Source of the DNA: Ignavibacteriaceae bacterium
GTDB lineage: Bacteria; Bacteroidota; Ignavibacteria; Ignavibacteriales; Ignavibacteriaceae
DNA: 64,000 nt
Assembly: GCA_013388545.1 (NCBI GenBank)
Contig: JACAFB010000034.1
Span: 46,881-110,880, forward strand
Direction of reading: 5' to 3'
The notes below the pieces were generated by a model. That model had not been told where the DNA came from and searched no databases. It saw only the letters and a program-made list of their open reading frames with translations. The translations under genes and the position numbers were made by a program. Below, one piece after another: positions 44,282 to 54,200 of this stretch; position 1 is the stretch's first letter, and every line of letters begins with the position of its first letter.

Positions 44282-47200
44282 TTAACTTCTTTCATTGAGA
44301 AGCTGATTAATCTTTTCCGCAAGTACTTTAACATTTGGCTCCTGCATCATTGAAATATGATCGCCGGGTACTTCAATTACCTCTACCTTAGAGGCAGAAA
44401 ATTTAGACCAGCCCAAATCGGGTTCTAATCCGGTGTTATCAGTATTATCTACAGCTCTGAATAACGAAATCCTGCCAGGATAATTTTTAATCTGATAGTT
44501 TTTCCATGCTAAACGCATGGTTTTGAGAATTCTGATGTAGAAACCAAATTGATCGATATTAACCCAAAAAGGAACCATCTTTGCTTTCTTTGCCTTCTTC
44601 AATACGACCCGAAGTTGATCCTTATAATCCATTGATCTCAATTCATCAACGTCGAGTGTAAAATTTGATTTAAATATTTCAGCAATCAGTTCTGTATCGT
44701 CATTTGGAAATTGCCCGGATAAAAACGGCCCCTGGTCAAGAAGTGCAAGCAAAGCAACTTCTTTTCCTGAAGAAATTAATTGTTGAGCAACTTCGTAAGC
44801 GACAATAACCCCGAATGACCACCCACCGAGATAATATGGTCCTTCAGGCTGACTTTTAATTATTTCAGCCACATATCTCTTAGCCATGATCTGAATATCA
44901 TCGTCTAATTCTGATTTACCATCAATGCCTCGTGCCTGAACACCAAAAAATGCCCGGTCACCATTTATTTGCTTTGCAAGGTTAGTATACCAGTGAACAC
45001 TTCCGCCGGACGGATGAAGGAAGAATAAAGGTTTCTGAGTTTTACCTTCTTTTAATTTTATCAATAATGATTTCTGTTTGGATTGATCTTTATCCTGAAT
45101 ATTGATTGCAATCTCTTCAATAGTCGGTCCTTTGAAAATATCAACAAGGCTTAAATTTGCATTGAACTTTTCCTGTAAAATTCCCAAAAGTCGAATTGCA
45201 AGCAGGGAATGACCGCCTGCTTCGAAAAAGTTTTCTACCACTGAAATATTTTTCCTGTTGAGAAGCTCTCTCCATATATCTGCAATTTCAGATTCAATTT
45301 TATTTCTTGGTTTAATAATCTCTATTTTCTCAGCAAGATTTTCTTCCCCCGGTACAGGAAGTTTTTTCCTATCAATTTTTCCGCTTGAATTAATCGGAAA
45401 TTCATCCATCTCAACAAAGAATGAGGGTATCATATAAAGCGGAAGAGTACCAGATAAATATTTTTTCAGTTCAGATATTTTAATTTCACCCTTTTGCCGA
45501 GGAATAAAATAACAGACTAAAAAGTTCTCACCTTCGTTTAGCTTTATGGCATTTACTACAACATCTTTAATAGCCGGGTATTGACTGAGTACTGATTCAA
45601 TTTCGCCGGGTTCTATTCTGAATCCTCTTACTTTTACCTGGAAATCTGTTCTTCCGACAAACTCGATATTACCATCTTCGAGATAACGCCCAACATCACC
45701 GGTTCTGTAAATTCTTTCCCCCGGTTTTTGGGAAAAAGGATTAGGAATGAATTTTTCAGCAGTAAGAGATGGTTGGTTAAGATAACCTCTTGATAGTCCA
45801 ATTCCTGCAATGAATATTTCTCCCTCAACTCCTATCGGAACCGGGTTCAAATATTTATCAAGAATGTAAACCTGTTGATTATAAACCGGTTTACCGATTG
45901 GAATTATTTTTCTGTTAATATCTTTTTCAGTTAAACGGTATCGTGTTGCAATAACTGTAGATTCTGTGGGTCCGTAAGCATTTATTACTTTATCTCTTTT
46001 ACCCCAGCGATGGAAAATTTCAGGGGTAAAACTCTCTCCGCCCGAAAGAACAGTTTTAAGATTATTTAATCCGTAATTAGGAAGTACTTTAAGCGCCGAA
46101 GGTGGCATAAGAATCATAGTAATATTATTCTTTTCCAAAATATTTCTCAGGTTTTCTCCCGGATATGCATCCTCCCTGTTAATAATGTGCAATTCAGCTC
46201 CGGAAAGCAGTGCGGAGAAAATGTCAGCAACAGAACCGTCGAATCCAAATGAGAAAAATTGCAAAATGCTGCTAGATTCATCTAAACTAAAGTCTTTCTT
46301 GTAAATTGCAGAAAGATTTATTACACCATTGTGAGATATTAAAACTCCTTTTGGTTTCCCTGTTGATCCAGATGTATAAATCACATAAGCTGCATTTTCA
46401 GGGAAGAATTCTCCGGCCGGATTTTTCTCCTGCTCGTTTGCCATCAGCTTGTCCATTACTTCAGTTAATACAACTTCAATACCTTCGAATTCAAATTGAT
46501 CAACAAAGTTTGAGCTCGTAATCAGGAATTGCATTCCGGTGTCCCTGACCATAAAATGAATACGTTCTTTAGGCAGAAGAGGATCGAGAGGAACATATGC
46601 TGCACCAGTTTTTATAATTCCTAAAATCGATACAATCATCTCAATTGAACGATCTAGGCAAATACCAACGTATTGTTCAGGGCCAATTCCTTTATTTATC
46701 AAATAGTTGGCAAGTTTGTTAGCGGCTGAATTCAGCTCGAAGTAAGTAAGCTCTTTCTCATAAAACCTGACTGCAGTTTTATTTGGTGAAATTGTTACCT
46801 GCTTTTCAAACACCGTCCTAATAGTCTGGTTATAGTTAACATCGAGCCGGCAATTATTAAAACCTTCAACAATCTGATTGATTTCCTGACCGGACATAAT
46901 TTGTATCTTATTTAATCCCACTTCACCCTTATCAATAAATTCAATGATCAGATTTTTAAGATGATTCAACACTCTTCTTATAGTATTTAGGGTGTATTTG
47001 GATTTATCAAAGACAATCCTGAGCAGAAGCCTTTCATTAAGACCTGCAACAAGAGTTATCGGATAGTTTGTGCTTTCATCAACTTCAGGTAAACTGATTT
47101 GAATTTCAGAAGTTGAATTTTGAGTTAATGTACTGACAGGATAATTTTCAAAAACAAGTATTGAATCAAACATTGATTTTGAACTCGGAATTTCACTCCA

Positions 47201-48223
47201 CTTATGAATATCAATCAGGGATGAATATTCATAGTCCGTCATTTCTATCTGTCGGGACTGAATCTCCCTCAACCAATTGGATAAAGATGATTGACTATCA
47301 ATTCTAATTCTCACAGGCAACGTGTTTATAAACAGCCCTATCATCTCTTCAGAGCCATCAAGACTAATCGGTCTTCCTGAAACAGTTGCTCCAAACAGAA
47401 CATCATCAGAGTTAGAGTAAATCGAGAGAAGCAAAGCCCAGGCACCCTGAATAATAGTATTAACAGTTATTCTATTTTGAGCAGCGAAAGAACTTATTTT
47501 TTGAGTTAAAGTTTCATCAAAAACAATTTCTGTTTCAGATGGATCATCATCAAATGCCTCAATAATTTCGCTTTCATAAGGCAGTTTGGTTGGTTCAATA
47601 AATCCCATAAGCCGTTTTCGCCAGAATTTTTCGGCTGATTCGTTGTCCTGTTTTCTTATCCAGGAAATGTAATCCCTGAATGGTCGGCGTTTTTTATTTT
47701 CTGCAGGAAGGTTTTTCAGCAAACATTCATAATTATAAAAAACATCCTGCATCACCAAAGGCATTGACCATCCATCAAGCAGAATATGATGATAAGTCCA
47801 AATAAAAACATAAGAATCAGGATCGGTCAACAATAATTTAAATCGCATCAAAGGAGCTTTACTGAAGTCGAACCCAAGAAGTTTTTCTTCATTCTTTATT
47901 TCGTCAACAAACATTTTCTTAAAAGACGAAGTCTTTGAGGTTAAATCAATAACTTCAAAGGGCAAATCAGCTTCGCGGTATACAACCTGAACAGGCTCTT
48001 TGATTTTTTTGGTAATAAATGCAGACCTCAGAACCTGATTCAACTGAATAGTTTTTCCCCAGGCTTTCTTAAACAATTCAATGTCAAGTCTGCCATTGAG
48101 ATTACAGCAGAACTGTTCTATGTAAACACCTTTTTCACTATCGAGCAGGCTGTGAAACAGCATGCCCTGCTGCATAGGTGATAAAGGATAAATGTCTTCT
48201 ATTTTTGAATTATCAATTTTCAT
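44282..48223 (-). CDS. Terminal NRPS module: C(DCL)-A-T-TE
   Basis: Residues numbered from a longer frame that opens at 48238; the start at ATG 48223 gives the same MKIDNSKIEDIYPLSPMQQ front as the 2133-residue synthetase. Condensation domain about 10-445 (HHILLDG at 150-156, DCL-type front), adenylation about 465-965 (TSGSTGKPKG at 623-632, YGPTES near 755, GKIDRKK near 955), carrier about 985-1050 (GGHSLLA), thioesterase about 1060-1318 (GGWSFG, PGDHISMM). The pocket residues by eye are D-G-A-L-L-G-A-V-I, not matching a known code; aliphatic is likely. Its front overlaps the preceding gene by 11 bases. The TE releases the peptide, linear or cyclic. Confidence 0.93.
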   Translation of the reverse strand: MKIDNSKIEDIYPLSPMQQGMLFHSLLDSEKGVYIEQFCCNLNGRLDIELFKKAWGKTIQLNQVLRSAFITKKIKEPVQVVYREADLPFEVIDLTSKTSSFKKMFVDEIKNEEKLLGFDFSKAPLMRFKLLLTDPDSYVFIWTYHHILLDGWSMPLVMQDVFYNYECLLKNLPAENKKRRPFRDYISWIRKQDNESAEKFWRKRLMGFIEPTKLPYESEIIEAFDDDPSETEIVFDETLTQKISSFAAQNRITVNTIIQGAWALLLSIYSNSDDVLFGATVSGRPISLDGSEEMIGLFINTLPVRIRIDSQSSLSNWLREIQSRQIEMTDYEYSSLIDIHKWSEIPSSKSMFDSILVFENYPVSTLTQNSTSEIQISLPEVDESTNYPITLVAGLNERLLLRIVFDKSKYTLNTIRRVLNHLKNLIIEFIDKGEVGLNKIQIMSGQEINQIVEGFNNCRLDVNYNQTIRTVFEKQVTISPNKTAVRFYEKELTYFELNSAANKLANYLINKGIGPEQYVGICLDRSIEMIVSILGIIKTGAAYVPLDPLLPKERIHFMVRDTGMQFLITSSNFVDQFEFEGIEVVLTEVMDKLMANEQEKNPAGEFFPENAAYVIYTSGSTGKPKGVLISHNGVINLSAIYKKDFSLDESSSILQFFSFGFDGSVADIFSALLSGAELHIINREDAYPGENLRNILEKNNITMILMPPSALKVLPNYGLNNLKTVLSGGESFTPEIFHRWGKRDKVINAYGPTESTVIATRYRLTEKDINRKIIPIGKPVYNQQVYILDKYLNPVPIGVEGEIFIAGIGLSRGYLNQPSLTAEKFIPNPFSQKPGERIYRTGDVGRYLEDGNIEFVGRTDFQVKVRGFRIEPGEIESVLSQYPAIKDVVVNAIKLNEGENFLVCYFIPRQKGEIKISELKKYLSGTLPLYMIPSFFVEMDEFPINSSGKIDRKKLPVPGEENLAEKIEIIKPRNKIESEIADIWRELLNRKNISVVENFFEAGGHSLLAIRLLGILQEKFNANLSLVDIFKGPTIEEIAINIQDKDQSKQKSLLIKLKEGKTQKPLFFLHPSGGSVHWYTNLAKQINGDRAFFGVQARGIDGKSELDDDIQIMAKRYVAEIIKSQPEGPYYLGGWSFGVIVAYEVAQQLISSGKEVALLALLDQGPFLSGQFPNDDTELIAEIFKSNFTLDVDELRSMDYKDQLRVVLKKAKKAKMVPFWVNIDQFGFYIRILKTMRLAWKNYQIKNYPGRISLFRAVDNTDNTGLEPDLGWSKFSASKVEVIEVPGDHISMMQEPNVKVLAEKINQLLNERS

Positions 48224-51200
48224 TATCGTCCAATCCATTCAGTGACTTTAGAAGTTCATCATATTCATTTTTGTTCCAGCCAAAATCTGATAACTGGTGC
48301 TCTTCGTCTTTTTTTTCAGACTCACTGTACAGAGCACTTACTTTTTTCACCTGACTGATGAATCTTTCTTTAAGATTTTCAATCCATTTTTTACTAAATA
48401 TTTTACTGCTGTATGAAATTTCGAACTGAACTTTACCTCCATTTATTCCTCCATCAACTTCGAGTAAATACGGTCTTACCGAATGAGGATCTCTTTCATA
48501 TCCTTTCCATTCAGAAGCAAATCCAAACAACTCAACCGTGTTAAATTGACTTTCAAGCTGGCCAAGATAATTGAATGATATTTGTGGTTTCAGCAGCCCA
48601 TCAAAAATTTCATTTCTGTATTGAACACCGGACAAATACCTGATAATGCCATATGATATTCCTTTGTTAGGTATTGAATTAAGTTCTTCATTAAGAGTAA
48701 TAATTTGTTTTAAGATATTTTCATCGGAATTTGGTTTTACAAGAACCGGATAAATACTCGTAAACCACCCGATTGTTCGTGAGCTGTCAACCTCTTTGAA
48801 AATTTCCTCGCGGCCGTGACTTTCAAGATTGAACGGAATGTAAGCTTTTTCAGGATCATCAGAATTACTTAAAGCATTTGCCAAGCAGGACAGGAATAAT
48901 GAATTAGGATTAATTTTTTCAGTTTGAATAAACCGGGTAATTATTTGTGTTGTTTCTTCATCAATATCTACAGTTACCTGATCAGCTACCATTTCAAGAT
49001 TTTCTTCAGGCTGGTAGTTGCAAATTATTTGCATAACTTTTTTATCAAGGTAATTCTTCCAGAATTCAGCATCTTCATTTAATAAATTACTGCTGCCCGA
49101 TTCAACTTGTTTCTCAGCCCAGTACTTGAAAGAAGTAGTCTTCAAAGGAAGCTGAACTTTCCTGTTTGCAATTAATGATGAATATGCTGTCTGAATATCC
49201 TGCAACAAAACCGGCCACGAAACACCATCAATACACAGATGATGAACAACAATCAATAACCTGTTGGATTTACCTTCGGCCAATTTTAAGAATCCAACTT
49301 TTATAAGATCGCCTCTTTCTATCGAAAGGCTGCTCTGAATATTATTTACTGAATCCTCGATAGCCGCAGATAATTTATTTCCCTCAAGTGAAGAGAAATC
49401 ATAATAAAGAACCAGATTTTTTTCCGTATATGGTTGAATGTATTGATTCCATCCATTCTCGTCTTTGATGAAACTAAGCCTAAGAGCATCGTGGTGTCTG
49501 ACAACATAGTTCAAAGCCTGGTTTAAAATTTCAATTTCCAGTTCTGTTTTTACTTCAAGCAGAATTGATTGATTAAAATGTGACAGGTTACAAATATCAT
49601 TTTCAAAGAACCAATGCTGCACCGGTGTAAGAGGAACTTTTCCTGTTATTTCATTTTGCTCAGTAACAAACTCATTCTCAGTTGATGCGTTAACCAATTC
49701 TTCAATTGTAGGATGTTGAAAGATGGACTTTGGAGTAATTCTGAATCCTGCCTGGTTTGCTCTTGATACAATCTGAATTGCAATTATTGAATCGCCTCCA
49801 AGTTCAAAGAAATTATCGGTGACACTTATTTGACCCAATCTTAAAACCTCAAGCCATATATTGTGCATAGTTTCTTCATAAGCGTTTCGCGGACTGATAA
49901 TATTTTTTAACCCGGATGAAATATTCAAATCAAATGCAGGCAAAGCTTTACGGTCAACTTTTCCATTAGTGGTTAATGGAAGTGACTCGAGGAAATATAC
50001 AATTGAGGGCCTCATATATTCCGGTAACTTTGCCTGCAAAAATGTTTTAATTAAATTGTCTTCAAAGGGTTTTTTGCTTTCAGTGTCGTAATATGCAACC
50101 AATCTTGAAACAGCATTAGAATCTTTATGAACTATCACAGCAGCGTTGACAACACCGTCAAATGATGAAAGGACATTTTCAATTTCACCAGGTTCTATCC
50201 TGTAGCCTTTTATCTTAATTTGCGAATCAGTTCTGCCGATGAATTCAATATTGCCGTCACTTAAAAGCTTTACAAGATCACCAGTCCGGTACATACGTTC
50301 CCCGGGATTAATTGAATAAGGATCCGGGATGAATTTCTCAGCAGTTAAATCTGCTCTGTTTATGTAACATCTCGCAACACCCTCCCCGCCTATAAATAAT
50401 TCTCCCTGTACTCCCTGGGGAACGTGATTCAGATTTTTATCGAGAATATATATTCTTGCACCAGGTATAACTTTTCCAATAGGGACGGATCTCTCGCCGC
50501 TCCAACGTGATGCTTCAAATACAACACAGCCAACTACTGTTTCAGTTGGGCCGTATTCGTTGAAAAGCAATGTTTCAGGCTGATATTTTTTCCAATACTC
50601 TATTTGTGAAGTATTCAGATTTTCTCCGCCAATTACAAGCGAATTAGTAAAAACTTTCTGACTGGTTTTGGGCAATTGAAGCGACAACATCTCCAGATGT
50701 GCCGGAGTAATTTTTATCAAACTGTAATTACCTTCTTCAATCAAATACTGACTTAATGCTTCAAGCTCACTTCCCTCGGGAATTATCCTGACCATTTTCC
50801 CTGAAACTAAAGAAGGATAGATCGAAGTTACGGTAGCATCGAAGGATAAAGTAGAATGGAATATCGAACCGTTTCCTGAATTCACCGGATATGCAAATCC
50901 GCACCAATTAAGATAGTTGGTTAAACCTTTATGAGTAATAGCAGTACCTTTAGGTTTTCCTGTTGAGCCTGAAGTATAAATAACATAACAAAGGTTCTCC
51001 TCATTCAAATCAATGTCAGGATCATTCGAATTCTTCTTGTCAAGCCTTAATGAATTTATATTTATAAGTCTTAAATCATTTGAATACTTTTCAAATTTGC
51101 TGATGTTTTCAGAGTCCGTAATCAGAATTTTAACCGAACAGTCTTCAATCATAAATTCAAGCCTGTTCTGAGGATGAGAAGAATCAAGCGGAAGATAAGC

Positions 51201-54200
51201 TGAACCTGCTTTCAGAATAGCAAATAAGCTCACTATTGTTTCAAATGAACGATTAACACATAATGCAATTATTGTATCATTTCCTACCCCGCAATCAATA
51301 AGATAATGCGCAAGCTGATTAGCTCTATTGTTCAATTCATAATAAGTAAGAAAATCGCTGCCAAATCTTAAAGCAATGTTTGCAGGATTTTTCTTAGCCT
51401 GTTCTTCGAATAGTTTGTGAACAAATCGGGACTCTTTAGAAATTGATGGGGAAATATTCAATTCGCTTATCATTGAGCTTTCTTCAATATCAGAAAGCAG
51501 TTTCAGCTTTGAAACAGGTTTTTCAGGATTTGCGATTGCTTCTTGAAGAATATTTTTGAAGTGATTAGCCATTCTTTCGATTGTTGAAGGAAGGAAAAGA
51601 TCAGTATTGAACTCAAATGCACCGCTAAGTTTGCTGCCTTCTTCCTGCATAAAAAGTGTAAGATCAAACTTAGAAGTTTTGCTATGCGACTCAATGGCAT
51701 TTATCCTGATATCTGAACTAAGCAGCATTTCCCTATCCGGAGTATTTTGCAGCACGAACATTACCTGGAATAATGGGGAATGACTCATATTTCTTTCGGG
51801 ATTTACCGCATCTACAATCTGTTCAAAAGGCAGGTCCTGATATGAGTAAACATTAACGGTATTTTTATGAACCTGATCAACAAGTTGTTTAAAGTCAGGG
51901 TCTTCAGAAAAATCTGATTTTATCACAAGTGTGTTTACAAAAAATCCTATCAGATTCTCTGTTTCAGCCCTGTTCCGGTTTGCAATCGGAGTTCCTGTGG
52001 GAATGATCTTCGAGCAGGAATATCTGTGCATCAAAACCTGGAACGCAGCGAGTAATGTCATATATAAGGTCACATTCTGCTCTTTAGCAAACTTCTTTAT
52101 TGAATTTGTCAGTTCATCAGACAGACGAATTATTCTGAAATCACCGCTGAATGTTTGTTCTGATGGTCTGGGATAGTCTGTCGGTAAATCAAGCAAAGGA
52201 GGGATGTCACTCAAATATTCTTTCCAGAACCTCAGGTGTGAAGAAAGCACTTCACCGCTGAGCCAATTCCTCTGCCAGTAAGAATAATCAGCGTACTGAA
52301 CCGGCAATTGCGGAAGATTTATTTTTATGTTTTTACTTAAGGAAGTGTAGATCGAACCAACTTCCTGCATCATTATTTGCATCGACCAGTCGTCGGATAT
52401 AATATGATGCATTGTAAGAAAGACAATAAATTCATCTTCATCAGTTTTAACGACTTTGATTCTAAACAAAGGAGCAGAATCAAGCTTAATGATTTGCTTG
52501 GCTTCGTGTTCAATAAGTTGCTTTTCAATTTTCTCTTTCTCAGATTGCCTGAAACCGGATATGTCATCGTATGGAATTTTGATTGAAATTTTCTCTGATA
52601 TTTTCTGAACCGGCAATCCATTTGAAGTTATGATACTGGTTCTTAAAATTTCGTGCCTTTCTATCACTTTATTGAATGCTGCTTCGAGCAGATTTACATC
52701 AAGATTTCCTGAAATCCTGTATGCTTCAGGAATATTATAAAATGGTTGATCCGGTTCAAGCTGATCGAGGAACCAGAGCCTTTGTTGTGCGAATGACAGC
52801 GGTATGTCTTCAGTTCTTTCAACTGGTATTATCGGCGGTGCACTTTCTGCTGAACCCGAAATAATTAATCTTTCAACTTCAGAAGCCAATCCCTCGATGG
52901 TCGGCTTTTCAAAAATGGTTCTCAGGGGAATATTTATCTTAAATTCATTTTTCATTCTTGAAATTACCTGGGTAGCCAGGAGTGAATGTCCACCAAGCTC
53001 AAAGAAATTATGAGAGACACCTGCCTTTTCAAGATGAAGAACCTTACACCAGATTTCAGAAATCTTTTCTTCATATTGATTTCCTGGAGCGATAAAAGTT
53101 TTATCAAGTTCTCTTTGTACCTCAGCAAAATCAGGATCGGGTAATGCTTTTCTATCAATTTTTCCATTTGGTGTTAAAGGAAAACTTTCAAGAAAAACAT
53201 AAGCTGAGGGAATCATATAATCAGCAAGTTTTTTAGAGAGGAATTGTTTGATTTCGTTAATCTCAATTTTCTCAGGTTCATTTGTTACAAGATATGCTGT
53301 AAGAATTTTTTCTAATCCGTCCCTGGATTTTGCGAGCACAACGGCTTGACTAATTTTCGGGTGCTCGGCGAGAGCATTTTCAATTTCTCCAAGCTCAACT
53401 CTAAAACCGCGGATTTTTATCTGATTATCAATTCTTCCCAGAAACTGTACGGTTCCATCTGGCAAATAACATGCGGCATCGCCTGTTCTGTAAAGCCTTT
53501 TACCGGATGTTCTTGAAAAAGGATCAGGTATGAATTTTTCTGCAGTCAGATCTGCGCGATTCAGATATCCTTCAGCAACTCCTTTACCTCCGACAAAGAG
53601 CTCAGCCCTCACACCGGGCGCTACCGGATTGAGATTTTTGTCGAGTATGTACATTGTCATATTACTGAATGGCTTTCCTATTGGAACAAGAACATCATCA
53701 GGTAAATCGATTTTTGTATTTTCATAGAAGCAAGTATCGATCGTTGCTTCAGTTAATCCGAATGAGTTTACAAGCCTGGTTTGCTTACCACAAATTTTTC
53801 TGAATCTTTTATATTCACCGACATACCATATATCCGAACCAGCAATCAGAAGTTTCATGAAGTCCAATTTCAACTTATTTGTTTCGAGATAAGTGGCGAG
53901 ATTTCTTAATACAGCAGGAACAAATTCTGCAATTTCAATTTGATGCTGCTTCATTAACTCATAAAGTTGTTCAGCTTCAAGCAGGATGTCTCTCGGAACT
54001 AAAATTAAACTTCCGCCCGAACAAAGAGCACGCACCCAATCGCCTGTAAAAACATCGAATGCAAAGCTTGCAAGCTGCAAATGGCGCTTACATTCAGTTC
54101 TAAGGTTATAAGAATTTTCCCATGCATAGTATGCATTAACCAAAGATGAATGAGATACCAGAGTACCTTTTGATTTTCCCGTCGACCCGCTTGTGTAAAT

